Shown here in pieces: positions 26,189-35,418 of a stretch of 64,000 nt of DNA (position 1 is its first letter; every line of letters begins with the position of its first letter). The notes under the pieces were generated by a model. That model saw only the letters and a program-made list of their open reading frames with translations. It did not search any database and was not told the origin of the DNA. The stretch is taken from the NCBI RefSeq assembly GCF_014643635.1, contig NZ_BMJV01000004.1, positions 1-64,000 on the forward strand. Reading direction: 5' to 3'. The translations under genes and the position numbers were made by a program. Source of the DNA: Salipiger pallidus (GTDB lineage: Bacteria > Pseudomonadota > Alphaproteobacteria > Rhodobacterales > Rhodobacteraceae).

Positions 26189-27045
26189 CATTCGCATTCG
26201 TTGCGAAGCATCGCCATATCTGGCCGGTCAGCTGGATGTGCGACGTGCTGGGCGTCTCCCGGTCTGGCTTCCATGCTTGGCTAAAGCGACCGATCAGCGC
26301 CCGTGCGAGCTACGACGCGAAGCTCGTCATGGAGATCGACAAGAGCTTCAAGGCCAGCGACCGCACCTATGGCGCTCGCCGGATCTGGCGTGACGTGCTC
26401 GAGGACGGGCTGTCCTGCGGGCTGCATCGGATCGAGCGCCTCATGCGACAGAACGCCATGAGGGCTCGACCGAAGCGGCGCGGAAAGCCGAAGGACGATG
26501 GCGAACGCTCGGTCATCGCCGACAACATTCTTGACCGGGACTTCCAGGCCGACCGGCCGAACCAGAAGTGGCTGGCTGACTTCACCTACATCTGGACCGC
26601 CGAGGGCTGGCTCTACGTCTCGGTCGTGCTCGACCTCTTCTCCCGGCGCGTCGTCGGCTGGTCGATGAAGGCGGACCGAGACACTTCGCTGGTCATGGAC
26701 GCGCTGATGATGGCCGTCTGGCGCCGTGGGAAAGCCGACGCGCTGTTGCATCATTCCGATCAGGGATCGCAATATACCAGCGAGCAGTTCCAACGGCTTC
26801 TGCACGACAACGGCATCACCTGTTCAATGAGCCGGACGGGCAATGTCTGGGACAACTCGGCGATGGAGAGCTTCTTCTCATCGCTGAAGACCGAGCGCAC
26901 CGCCAGAAAGGTCTACCGCACCCGCAATGCAGCACGAGCGGATGTCTTCGACTACATCGAGCGTTTCTACAATCCGAGACGACGCCACTCAAAATTGGGC
27001 TATCTCTGCCCTATGGCGTTCGAGGACCGCGCCGTGCAAACCTAA
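26185..27045 (+). CDS. IS3 family transposase OrfB (DDE integrase domain)
   Basis: 286 residues. Residues about 60-110 hold the HTH_21-type region (TYGARRIWRDV) and 120-280 the rve integrase core. The catalytic triad is Asp132 (WLADFTYI), Asp192 (HHSDQGSQY) and Glu228 (NSAMESFF), with exactly 35 residues between the last two. It is probably expressed mainly as the OrfAB fusion by frameshifting, though its ATG overlaps the orfA stop and independent initiation is possible. Confidence 0.93.
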   Translation: MTFAFVAKHRHIWPVSWMCDVLGVSRSGFHAWLKRPISARASYDAKLVMEIDKSFKASDRTYGARRIWRDVLEDGLSCGLHRIERLMRQNAMRARPKRRGKPKDDGERSVIADNILDRDFQADRPNQKWLADFTYIWTAEGWLYVSVVLDLFSRRVVGWSMKADRDTSLVMDALMMAVWRRGKADALLHHSDQGSQYTSEQFQRLLHDNGITCSMSRTGNVWDNSAMESFFSSLKTERTARKVYRTRNAARADVFDYIERFYNPRRRHSKLGYLCPMAFEDRAVQT

Positions 27046-27049
27046 CTCT

Positions 27050-27075
27050 GTGTCCACGGAACCAGCAGCAGGCCA
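27050..27075 (+). repeat. Right terminal inverted repeat of the IS3 element
   Basis: Reverse complement of the left end with three mismatches. The following TTG (27076-27078) repeats the bases before the left end. Confidence 0.9.
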
Positions 27076-27265
27076 TTGTCCGCACTTAGGGAACAAGCTT
27101 GCCGATCTCCGAACCGCTGTAACAGCGGCTCCCACTGACACGCCTCAAGCCGCCGACGTCTGGGCGTCGATGCGCAAGCGGCGACCCGTACCTCCTTTGC
27201 AGTTTCGGGTGTTTGATCCCACGGTTTGACGGTGTGATCCTTTCGAGGAAATGGAAGGATTCCCT

Positions 27266-28334
27266 ATGGGGCAGGTTCGTCACGGAAGCGCCACGTAGTG
27301 TTACCGGGCAGGCGATTTGCACCGCACATCTGCAGAGAGGGCACGCACGCCGTCAGAGCAGCAATACAGCAATCGCGAGCGTCGCTCGCGGCGTTGAGCC
27401 GGGAGTTCGGGATCAATCCCAAGACGGTTGCGAAGTGGCGTAAACGGCAGACGGTCGATGATCGTAAGACCGACCCAACAGAGCCTCATTCGACGGTCAT
27501 CACCGAGGCTCAGGAGACGGCCATCGTCGCGTTTCGACGCCACACGCTGCTGCCGCTTGATGACTGCCTCTATGCCCTTAAGCCGTCCATCCCGCAGCTG
27601 ACGCGCTCAGCGCTGCACCGGTGTCTACAGCGGCATGGTATCTCGCGCCTGCCTGACGTCGAGGGTTCCTCTCACACATGCAAGCATGTGTTGCCGGGCA
27701 GCGGACAAGCCGAAGCGGTCAAAGTTCAAAAGCTACCCGATTGGCATCTTCGACATCGCCGGAGTGCAGACTGCCGAAGGAAAGCTCTTCCTGTTCGTTA
27801 TCGACCGCACGAACAAGTTTGCCGTGACCCAGCTCGTCGAGAAGGCGGACAGAAGGACGGCTTGGGAGTTCCTGCAACACATGCTCGAAGCCGTGCCATA
27901 TCGGGTCCATACCGTCCTAACAGGCAACGGCATTCAGCTCGCCGAGCAGCCTCGGAACCGGAATACCGCGTATTCACGGCCGATGCGCTTTGACATGATC
28001 TGCGAGGGCGAGACCTTGTCCGCCATTGGTCCGAGGACAATGGTCGAGCGGGAGCGAGCACCGGCTGACCAAACCCAACCACCCTTGGACCAACGGACAA
28101 GACGAACGGATGAACCGCACGATTAAGGAGGCGACCGTCAAACGGTATCATTGCGACAGCCACGACCAGCTGCGCACGCAGCTCGCGGACTTCATGGCAG
28201 CTTTCAACTTCGCGCGCCGCCTCAAGACCATCAACGGGCTCACACCCTACGAATACATCTGCAAAACCTGGACTTCAGAGCCAGACAGATTCATCCTCGG
28301 TCCGATCCACCAGATGCCGGGACTGAACACCTAG
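27266..28334 (+). pseudogene. IS481 family transposase, broken by frameshifts and a small insertion
   Basis: Starts ATGGGGCAGGTTCG and runs through three frames. An N-terminal HTH (LAALSREFGINPKTVAKWRK) is in one frame, the core (IGIFDIAGVQTAEGKLFLFV, AVPYRVHTVLTGNGIQ) in a second, and the C-terminus (HPWTNGQDERMNRTIKEAT to IHQMPGLNT) in a third. A stop and about 45 extra bases interrupt the first 40 codons. The second catalytic Asp of TDNG is replaced by Gly. The element is dead unless supplied in trans. No clear inverted repeats were found. Confidence 0.85.
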
Positions 28335-28685
28335 GGCGGCCAAGACCAAATCAGCTGCTTGGGCTGATGGCCGCAGCTGGCGGGCGTCAGCCCAAGCGAC
28401 ATTTGTGCAAGGTGCAACTTTATGACAGGCGCCGACACGAAGGGCGGATGCCGGAGTTTAGTTGCGCCTAACACGAAGGTCCGCAGCGTGCAGGAAACCG
28501 CCACCGAGGACTTTGAAACCACTTCAGCTTAATTGGCCAGCAAATGCTCTGAGCTTTGTACGCGCCGTGGTTGCAGTTCTGGGCGGCCGATCCTGGCTTG
28601 CCCGCAAATCTCATCCTGAACGTCACCTGTGTCGCCGGCACCGGAACCAAGGAGGCTATCTGAGACGGGCGAAAGCCCTACGAAG
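28335..28685. other. Non-coding stretch between the IS481 remnant and the LacI gene
   Basis: About 350 bases with no supported gene; probably the rest of the decayed IS plus the 3' flank of the regulator. No recognised repeat or RNA. Confidence 0.4.
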
Positions 28686-29708
28686 CTATGTGAAGGAGCT
28701 CGTTGATTTCCTTGGAATCAGGCTAGGGGTAATCTTCCTGACGGTCGCCGTGTCGCCGTCATCGAACAGAAGCTGCAGGGCCACTTCGGCAACGCGATCG
28801 AATGGGACGCGGACCGTTGTCAGCGGCACGGGCAGGCGGCTGACGATTGGTATGTCGTTATAGCCGACCAACGAAATATCTTCAGGCACGGACAGCCCGG
28901 CGCGGGCGATGGCGGACATGCTGCCGATCGCCGTATTGTCGTTGATGGCAAAGATCGCGGTTGGTGGATGCGCCAGAGCCAGAAGGGTCTGCGCCGCGGT
29001 TTCACCGGATTCGATGCTGAAGCTCGAGGGTACGACAAGTTCGGGCGCGACGTCGATCCCGGCCTCGCACAGCGCCTGCCTGTACCCGGCGAGCCGCCCC
29101 AGGGAACTGGTGGCATAGTCCGGCCCGGCAATGATGCCGATGCGGCGGTGGCCAAGGTCGATCAGGTGCCGCGTCGCCAGATAGCCGCCCAGCTGGTCGT
29201 CTCCGACAGAGGCCGCGCTGGCCCCGTTATGGCGCAGAGCGTAGACGAAGGGCACACCGCGTCCGCGCAATTCATCCCCGAAGTGGTTGCCCTCGCGGGC
29301 GGTCGTCAGAATCAGACCGTCGACGCCCCGTCGGATCAGCGCCTCGGCGGCCTTGTGGCTGGCCTCGGGGTTGTCGTCGGTGGTCGCCACAATGGCAAAG
29401 CGACCCTGCTGGGCGGCGGCGGCACTGACCGCTTCGTAGAACATCGCCATGACGGTGTCCGTCAGGCGCGGCACGATCACCCCGATCGTCCCCGTCGATC
29501 CGCGCCGCAGGTTGGCCGCCGACAGGTCGCGGACATAGCCCAGCTTGCGGGCGATGTCCCGGACATGCCGCGCCTTGGGCGAGTCGCTGTTTGGAAGCCG
29601 TTCGTCCAGCATCCGGGAGACAGTTGACTTCGAAACGCCTGCTTCGCGCGCAACATCGTGAAGCGTCACCCGCGCCTTTGTTTTCATGGATGTTTCGCCG
29701 TCAGCCAT
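28686..29708 (-). CDS. LacI family transcriptional regulator
   Basis: 340 residues. The N-terminal helix-turn-helix VTLHDVAREAGVSKSTVSRM (about 14-33) with hinge helix (SAANLRRGSTG) is followed by a periplasmic-binding-protein-like sensor domain (IGVIVPRLTDTVMAMFYEAV onward). The start follows GAGGAGATCCC. It is divergent from the DapA-family/TAXI/PL22 operon, and the shared intergenic region carries a LacI-type CG-centred palindrome, so it is the likely repressor of that operon, released by a sugar acid or related metabolite. Confidence 0.9.
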   Translation of the reverse strand: MADGETSMKTKARVTLHDVAREAGVSKSTVSRMLDERLPNSDSPKARHVRDIARKLGYVRDLSAANLRRGSTGTIGVIVPRLTDTVMAMFYEAVSAAAAQQGRFAIVATTDDNPEASHKAAEALIRRGVDGLILTTAREGNHFGDELRGRGVPFVYALRHNGASAASVGDDQLGGYLATRHLIDLGHRRIGIIAGPDYATSSLGRLAGYRQALCEAGIDVAPELVVPSSFSIESGETAAQTLLALAHPPTAIFAINDNTAIGSMSAIARAGLSVPEDISLVGYNDIPIVSRLPVPLTTVRVPFDRVAEVALQLLFDDGDTATVRKITPSLIPRKSTSSFT

Positions 29709-29753
29709 GGGATCTCCTCAGGCGCGATCTGCGCCGATGCCCAAAACTATCAC

Positions 29754-29809
29754 TTGACAGGCGCTTCTGGCAATGCACTTTTGGGAACGTTCCCGCAATC
29801 GTTCCCAAA
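29754..29809 (+). promoter_or_regulatory. Promoter and LacI-type operator of the DapA/TAXI-TRAP/PL22 operon
   Basis: A perfect -35 hexamer TTGACA (29754-29759) is followed 17 bases later by a weak -10. Overlapping it is the 12-bp perfect palindrome GGGAACGTTCCC (29783-29794), with the central CG typical of LacI-family operators, then a second, looser inverted repeat (CGTTCCC...GGGA, about 29800-29814). The position just downstream of the -35 suits repression. Confidence 0.7.
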
Positions 29810-29866
29810 CGGGAGTTGCAACGCGGGTCAGACAGTTTCTTGAACGCATCTTGAGGAGTTTCCGAC

Positions 29867-30814
29867 ATGCAACCCATGGATATGCGCGGCCTGAACCCCG
29901 CACCCGTCACCGCCTTCAACAAAGACGGTTCGCTCGACATGGAGGCGAACATCCGCATCGCCAAATGGCTCGCCAGCTTCAATGAGGTCAAATCCCTGGT
30001 CATCCTCGGCCACGCTGGCGAAGGCACCTTCCTGACGACCGACGAGCGACTGGAGCTGATCCGCGCCTACAAGGACGCGGTCGACATTCCGATCATCGCG
30101 GGCATCACCGGCGAGGGCACCAAGGTTGCCGCCGAAGAGGCCAAGCGGTCCTTCGATGCCGGCGCGACCGGTGCGCTGGTCTATCCGAACCACGGCTGGC
30201 TGCGCTTCGGCTTCCAGAAGGGCGCGCCGCAGGATCGCTACAAGGCGATCTACGAAGAGGGCGGCCTGCAAACCATCCTGTTCCAGTACCCCGACGCGAC
30301 CAAGGCATCCTACGATCTGGACACCCAGCTGGACATCGCCGCACAGCCGGGCTGCGTCGCCACCAAGAACGGCGTGCGCAACATGAAGCGCTGGTACGTC
30401 GAGATCCCCGAACTGAAGAAGGCCCAGCCCGACCTGCAGGTGCTGTCCTGCCACGACGAATGGCTGCTGCCGACCATGTTCGACGTCGACGGCCTGCTGG
30501 TCGGATACGGCAACATCGCGCCGGAACTGCTGATCGAGTTGATCGCCGCAGGCAAAGCGCAGGATTATACCGCTGCCCGCAAGGCGTTCGAACAGCTTCT
30601 GCCCGTGACCCGAGCCGTCTATCACCGCGGTTCGCACATGGAAGGCACCGTGGCGCTCAAGATCGGCCTGCGCCATCGCGGCCTGCTGGACCACGCGACC
30701 ATCCGTGAGCCGCTCAAGGATCTGGGCGAGGCCGCCGAGCGCGAGATCGAAGCCGCCTTCGACGCCGCCGGCATCGGCCGTGTCGATCTGGCGATGGCCG
30801 CCGAACAAGAGTAA
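29867..30814 (+). CDS. DapA/NanA superfamily lyase or dehydratase (dihydrodipicolinate synthase family)
   Basis: 315 residues, a TIM barrel of the class I pyruvate aldolase superfamily. The Schiff-base lysine is in GCVATKNGV (about residue 168), and FQYPDA carries the conserved Tyr. LVILGHAGEGTFLTTDER replaces the usual GxxGE loop. The superfamily includes 2-keto-3-deoxy-sugar acid aldolases and dehydratases. The PL22-like lyase in the same operon makes a role in breaking down a 2-keto-3-deoxy uronate or aldarate intermediate plausible. The start follows TTGAGGAGTTT. A hairpin separates it from the transporter genes. Confidence 0.82.
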   Translation: MQPMDMRGLNPAPVTAFNKDGSLDMEANIRIAKWLASFNEVKSLVILGHAGEGTFLTTDERLELIRAYKDAVDIPIIAGITGEGTKVAAEEAKRSFDAGATGALVYPNHGWLRFGFQKGAPQDRYKAIYEEGGLQTILFQYPDATKASYDLDTQLDIAAQPGCVATKNGVRNMKRWYVEIPELKKAQPDLQVLSCHDEWLLPTMFDVDGLLVGYGNIAPELLIELIAAGKAQDYTAARKAFEQLLPVTRAVYHRGSHMEGTVALKIGLRHRGLLDHATIREPLKDLGEAAEREIEAAFDAAGIGRVDLAMAAEQE

Positions 30815-30820
30815 ACCGTT

Positions 30821-30845
30821 TGCCCCCGGTCCCGTGCCGGGGGCA
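30821..30845 (+). terminator. Intercistronic hairpin between the DapA-family gene and the TAXI receptor
   Basis: A perfect 9-bp stem TGCCCCCGG / CCGGGGGCA with a 7-base loop. There is no T-run and the next gene starts 24 bases later, so it probably attenuates or stabilises transcripts rather than ending the operon. Confidence 0.6.
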
Positions 30846-30868
30846 GATTGGCCATAAGGGAGGAAATC

Positions 30869-31870
30869 ATGTTCAACTTCAAATTCGAAGGCCTGCGCCT
30901 GGCGGCCACCGCCACTGTCGCTGCCGCGATCGTGGCGACGTCTGTCGCCGCACAGGACGTCCGCATCGGCGCGATGCGCGAAGGCTCGTCCTGGTATGTC
31001 TTTGCCGCGACGCTCGAACAGATCATCGAGCCTATCCTTGGCGACAACTCGGTCGAGGTCATTGCGCGGGGCGGCGGCGTTGCCAACCCGATGGTGGTGC
31101 AGGGTGGCAAGGCGGAAATCGCTCTGTCCAACGTCGCCTCGGCCGTCTGGGCCGCGAACGGCAATGACGTCTATCAGGGCATGAATGCCCCGGACATCCG
31201 CGCGCTCGTCGGCGGCCTTAACAACGTTTACGTCGGCGTGATGGCAAACAAGAGCTTTGTCGACCAGATGGGCACTTCGGACCTCGCGGCGATCATGTCC
31301 TCGGGCAAGCCGGTGCGCGTGCTGATGAAGCCGGTCGGCTCGTCGGCGGTTCCGGTGGCCGAGATGATCTTTGAGGGGCTTGGCAGTTCCGCAGAGAAGA
31401 TCAAGGCGGACGGCGGTGACATCATCCAGGTCGATACCGGCCAGATCGCCGACCAGATGCGCAACGGCAATGCCGACATCTACATCGACACGATGATCAA
31501 GGGGCATCCAACGATCACCGAGGTCGCGCTGACCACGGATGTTACCTTTCTCGACATCCCTGCATCGGCCATGGCTCTGTTGGAGAAGAACGGTCTGACG
31601 CCCGGCAGCTATGGCCCCGAGTGGTACAAAGGTCAGGCGGAGGCGACCTCTGGTGCGAACCTTGGTACCGTGCTGATCGCCAATGCCAACCTCGATGAAG
31701 AAACTGCCTATCAGATCACCAAGGCGATCATCGAGAATGCCGAGGCGCTGAAGGCGTCGCATGGCGCATGGTCCGGTTTCGATCCGGCCAAGGCGATGCT
31801 GCCCGAGAATGTCGGGATCGAACTGCATCCCGGTGCCGCGCGCTACTACCGCGAAGCCGGCCTGATGTGA
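30869..31870 (+). CDS. TAXI family TRAP transporter solute-binding receptor
   Basis: 333 residues from the ATG at 30869 (AAGGGAGGAAATC upstream). Residues 1-28 form a Sec signal peptide ending around SVAAQ. The mature protein has the TAXI-type opening DVRIGAMREGSSWYVFAA and a GGGVANPMVVQGG loop followed by IALSNVASAVWAAN. It captures the substrate in the periplasm and hands it to the fused permease encoded next. TAXI receptors often bind glutamate-like or other carboxylates. The neighbouring lyase suggests a uronate or oligouronide here, but this is inference. Confidence 0.87.
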   Translation: MFNFKFEGLRLAATATVAAAIVATSVAAQDVRIGAMREGSSWYVFAATLEQIIEPILGDNSVEVIARGGGVANPMVVQGGKAEIALSNVASAVWAANGNDVYQGMNAPDIRALVGGLNNVYVGVMANKSFVDQMGTSDLAAIMSSGKPVRVLMKPVGSSAVPVAEMIFEGLGSSAEKIKADGGDIIQVDTGQIADQMRNGNADIYIDTMIKGHPTITEVALTTDVTFLDIPASAMALLEKNGLTPGSYGPEWYKGQAEATSGANLGTVLIANANLDEETAYQITKAIIENAEALKASHGAWSGFDPAKAMLPENVGIELHPGAARYYREAGLM

Positions 31871-31936
31871 TCCACGGGCGCTGCCGCATCAAGGCTGCGC
31901 CCCCCCCCTGACGCGATGTGCCAACTGGAGGAGATC

Positions 31937-33835
31937 ATGCGCGCCATGCTGTCCCGCAACCCCACCCACGCCATCGCCTTTGCGATCGGCATCGCCTTTG
32001 TCGCCTTTCAGGTCTGGCTGTTGTTCGAGGCCCAGCAACCATTGCTGGAACGCCCGGTTCACCTGACTGCCGCGCTTGTCCTTTTGTTCCTTTACAAGCC
32101 GTTGAAGTCCGAAACCCTGCCACGCTGGCTCTGTGCCGCGATCGACGCCGCCCTGATCCTTGGCGCGCTTGCGGTGCTTGGCTACTACCTGACCGGGTTC
32201 GAGCGCCTGACCACACGGATGGAGAACGTTTCTCCGATCTTCACCACCGACATCGTCTTTGGCGGGCTGCTGGTCTTCCTGTTGCTCGAAGGATCGCGCC
32301 GCGCGGTGGGGATGATCCTCGTCTGGGTGCTGCTGGCCTTCATCGCCTATGCGTTCTGGGGCAATGTCCTGCCCGGCTGGCTGCAATTCCGCGGCTTTGG
32401 CATCGAAGCGGCGACAGAGATCACCACCATGACCACGGCCGGTGTGCTGGGCATCACCACTTCGACCTCGGTCAGCTTCATCTTCTATTTCATCCTGTTC
32501 GGCGCGTTTTACTCTGCGGTTGGTGGTGGGCAGCTGTTCATCGACCTCGCCATCCGCGCCGCAGGCCGCGCCACCGGCGGTACCGCCAAGGCCGCGATCA
32601 TCGGCTCGTCGCTGATGGGGTCTATTTCCGGTTCTGCCGTGGCCAATGTCGTGTCCACCGGCGTCTTCACCATTCCGCTGATGAAGAAAACCGGCGTGCC
32701 GGATCACCGCGCCGCCGGGATCGAGGCCATCGCCTCGACCGGGGGGCAGCTGATGCCGCCGATTATGGGGGTTGCCGCCTTCATCATGGCCGAACTTCTG
32801 GGCATGCCCTATGCGCAGGTGGCGCTGGCTGGCCTGATCCCGGCGGTTGCCTTCTATCTTGCGCTGCTGCTGGTCGTCGATCTTACCGCGCGCCGGGATG
32901 GAGTCCGCGCCATGACCGCCGCCGAGATCGCCGAGATCCCGGCGCTGTTGCCGCGCCTGCATCTGATCCTGCCGCCGCTGGTGCTGATCGGGCTTTTGGT
33001 CAGTGGCTACTCGGCCTCGTATTCGGCCGTGATCGCGTCGCTGACCTGTCTCGCAGCGCCGTTCCTGCGCCGTACCACCCGGATCGGCATGAAGGAGGTC
33101 ATCGAGGCGCTGCGCGATGCCCCCCGGCAAGCCGCGGAGGTCGCCGTGCCCATCGCCGCGATCGGTATCGTCATCGCCGTGGCCGTTCAGTCGAACCTTG
33201 CGCTGAAATTCGCCGGATCACTGCTGTCGCTTTCCGAAGGGTCGATCTACCTGTCGCTGATGCTGGCCATGGTCGGCTGCATCATCATGGGCATGGGCCT
33301 GCCGACGGTCGCCGCCTATATCATCGGTGCGGTGCTGTTCGTGCCCGCCATCCAGAAGCTGGGGATCGAGCCGCTGGCCGCGCATTTCTTCATCTTCTAC
33401 TATTGCGTGCTGTCGATGGTGACGCCGCCTGTGGCGCTGGCCTCGTTTGCGGCCGCAGCGGTGGGGCGGGCGTCTGCGGTCAAGACCTCGCTGTCTGCCT
33501 TTGGCCTGTCGCTGGTCGCCTTCTTCGTCCCCTTTGCCTTCGTCTTCGATCCCGGTGTTCTGGCCCAGGGGTCGCTGGCCCGCATCGGCTTCAGCGCCTT
33601 GTCGCTGCTGGTCTCGACCGCGCTTTGGGCCGTAGCCTTTGGCGGCTGGGCGGGCAGGCCGCTGGGCTGGGCCACGCGCTTGCCGATCGGACTGGCCGGG
33701 TTGGTCGCCGTGATTGCCCCCTCGGGGTCGCTGCCATGGCTGATCGCGCTGTGTGCGGGATGGCTTTTGACAATCTGTGTCGCCGTGCTGTCGCGACGCC
33801 ACAAATCAACCGCCCTGCCGAACCCCGCGGAGTAA
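31937..33835 (+). CDS. TRAP transporter fused small/large permease (DctQM type)
   Basis: 632 residues from the ATG at 31937 after GGAGGAGATC. The N-terminal four-helix part (about 1-110) is the DctQ-like domain and the rest is the 12-helix DctM domain. GSSLMGSISGSAVANVVSTG (about 225-244) is the conserved motif of the TRAP_4TM12TM family. It imports the solute delivered by the TAXI receptor using a Na+ or H+ gradient. The stop is 3 bases before the PL22-like gene start. Confidence 0.9.
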   Translation: MRAMLSRNPTHAIAFAIGIAFVAFQVWLLFEAQQPLLERPVHLTAALVLLFLYKPLKSETLPRWLCAAIDAALILGALAVLGYYLTGFERLTTRMENVSPIFTTDIVFGGLLVFLLLEGSRRAVGMILVWVLLAFIAYAFWGNVLPGWLQFRGFGIEAATEITTMTTAGVLGITTSTSVSFIFYFILFGAFYSAVGGGQLFIDLAIRAAGRATGGTAKAAIIGSSLMGSISGSAVANVVSTGVFTIPLMKKTGVPDHRAAGIEAIASTGGQLMPPIMGVAAFIMAELLGMPYAQVALAGLIPAVAFYLALLLVVDLTARRDGVRAMTAAEIAEIPALLPRLHLILPPLVLIGLLVSGYSASYSAVIASLTCLAAPFLRRTTRIGMKEVIEALRDAPRQAAEVAVPIAAIGIVIAVAVQSNLALKFAGSLLSLSEGSIYLSLMLAMVGCIIMGMGLPTVAAYIIGAVLFVPAIQKLGIEPLAAHFFIFYYCVLSMVTPPVALASFAAAAVGRASAVKTSLSAFGLSLVAFFVPFAFVFDPGVLAQGSLARIGFSALSLLVSTALWAVAFGGWAGRPLGWATRLPIGLAGLVAVIAPSGSLPWLIALCAGWLLTICVAVLSRRHKSTALPNPAE

Positions 33836-33838
33836 TCC

Positions 33839-34912
33839 ATGACCATCCTGCACCGGCCCGAAGGCCGCATCGTCAAGTCCTCTGACCGCGTGACCATCCG
33901 GCAGGTCACCGACCACCCGTCGATCCACCACCATCCCTTCTTTTTCGTGGATGCCTGGGATCAGGCGATGTCGTTTCTGCTGCTGATCTCGCACCGGACC
34001 GGCAAACCGCAGATCTGTATCGAGCCCGCGCCGGGCGAGGCTCTGGTGCAATTGACCGATGAGCCCGATCTTGCGGAATGGTCGGTGATCCCGTCCCGCG
34101 ATGGGCGCTGGGTCTATTATGTGGCCGGGCAGATGGGCAAACGCGTCAGCCCGCGCGACGGCACGGTCGAAACCCTCGTTCATTTCGGCAGCCAGCAGAT
34201 GCGCGAGGCCGGAATGGTGGGCGCCGCCATGGGCACCACGGCCCTCTCGGCCAGCGGACGCTTCTGGGCCGTTCCGGTGAAATCCGGTGCGGTCAGCCAG
34301 TTCTGGCTGGTCGACACGCAGGCACAAACCGCCGATGTCTTCCTTGAGGCCCCGACCATCGGTCACCCCCAGTTCTGTCCCGATGACGAGAACCTGATCC
34401 TCTACGCAGGCCCGATGACGGATCGTGTCTGGGTGACGAACCGGGCTGGAAAGGCGCGGCGGATCTTTCAGCGCGCTCATGATATGCAGTGGATCACACA
34501 TGAGGTCTGGCGTTCCGGGCACCGTTCGGTCCTGTTCGTCGACTGGCCCAACGGCATGGGCGAGATCGATGTCGACACGGGCGCAGTGCGAGACGTCACC
34601 AATTTTCCGGTCTGGCACGGCGCGCCCGATGCTACGGGCCAACGGCTTGTCTGCGATACGAATTTTCCCGACAGGGGCCTGCATGTTCTGGATCTGACAG
34701 GGCAGGGGGACGCGGTTTTCCTGACCGAGCCGAAGGCACGCTCGCAAGGTGCACATTGGGCGCATCCGTTCCCCTATAATGACGGGCCGGTCAAGGTACA
34801 CGCACCGCAGCATACGCACCCGCATCCCCGGTTTTCACCGGATGGGCGGCATGTGGTCTACACCTCTGACGCCAGCGGCCATGCGCAGGTGTTCGTTCTG
34901 ACGATCCATTGA
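33839..34912 (+). CDS. Oligogalacturonate lyase-like beta-propeller protein (PL22 family-like)
   Basis: 357 residues with repeated propeller-blade sequences (SRDGRWVYYVAGQ, SASGRFWAVPV, SPDGRHVVYTSDASG). The C-terminal QHTHPHPRFSPDG puts Gln324, His327 and His329 in the Q-x2-H-x-H spacing that, with an upstream His (His260 in FPVWHGAPDATG is a candidate), binds Mn2+ in PL22 oligogalacturonate lyases. There is no signal peptide, as expected for a cytoplasmic oligogalacturonate lyase splitting digalacturonate to 4-deoxy-5-keto-uronate. It is the last gene of the LacI-controlled operon. A generic TolB-like propeller remains possible. Confidence 0.72.
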   Translation: MTILHRPEGRIVKSSDRVTIRQVTDHPSIHHHPFFFVDAWDQAMSFLLLISHRTGKPQICIEPAPGEALVQLTDEPDLAEWSVIPSRDGRWVYYVAGQMGKRVSPRDGTVETLVHFGSQQMREAGMVGAAMGTTALSASGRFWAVPVKSGAVSQFWLVDTQAQTADVFLEAPTIGHPQFCPDDENLILYAGPMTDRVWVTNRAGKARRIFQRAHDMQWITHEVWRSGHRSVLFVDWPNGMGEIDVDTGAVRDVTNFPVWHGAPDATGQRLVCDTNFPDRGLHVLDLTGQGDAVFLTEPKARSQGAHWAHPFPYNDGPVKVHAPQHTHPHPRFSPDGRHVVYTSDASGHAQVFVLTIH

Positions 34913-35418
34913 GCGGTCCGGTTTGACGTTTGCGACATTGAGGAACGAGTTACCAAGGCCTGACCGGAGTACTTGCCGCTTGCACCGCTCCACCTTCCGT
35001 TGCGTAAAGCTCCAATTTTGGGTCGCTGGATCTGCGGCTCTCTCGGGCGGGCTTCGGACCTTCGCTCCGTACGACGTGAATCTCCGCTCTGGGCCGGGAG
35101 TGACTGTGCCTCACTTACGACGGCAAGGGCAGAGAGCTGACCTTCGCTGCGCCAGGCACGTAAGTCCGCAAAGGGCCGGGAGCGACGATGGCTGCGGCAC
35201 GTCAGTTGCTCGGCTCGCTGCGCCGCCGCATGACGGCTTCGAGCCCAAAACACCGGATGCTGCGGAGCATCCAAATGGCTGCTTCGGCAGAGGTACCCTT
35301 ACCGCAGCGGGGCCTTCCACTTAAACCTGAAGCCACACTGATTGCCGTTTCGTACCCTGCTGAGACGCCTGAAGTGTTCGCGCAGCCGTATCTGCGGACT
35401 GCATCCATCAGCACCGTT
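34913..35418. repeat. Non-coding stretch with degenerate copies of a dispersed intergenic repeat
   Basis: About 500 bases without a supported gene. GCTCTGGGCCGGGAG at 35086-35100 and GGGCCGGGAGCGACG at 35173-35187 match core elements of the repeat also seen near 37244, 39087 and 41428. The remainder has no recognised content. Confidence 0.5.

Larger units (their letters stand above)
25835..27075 (+). mobile_element. Complete IS3-family insertion sequence, 1241 bp
   Basis: 26-bp terminal inverted repeats (25835-25860 and 27050-27075, three mismatches) flank orfA and orfB, and a TTG direct repeat on both sides (25832-25834 and 27076-27078) is a 3-bp target duplication as expected for IS3. Both frames are intact, with a D,D(35)E triad and a programmed frameshift site, so the copy may still be mobile. 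Confidence 0.92.

Noticed and set aside
29828-31828. 666-residue reverse-strand open frame
   Set aside because: Antisense shadow of the DapA-family and TAXI genes, with His/Arg/Asp-rich composition typical of high-GC shadows.
31918-33885. 655-residue forward frame overlapping the TRAP permease
   Set aside because: Shadow frame rich in Arg, His and Gly with no membrane segments; the overlapping frame is a clear TRAP permease.
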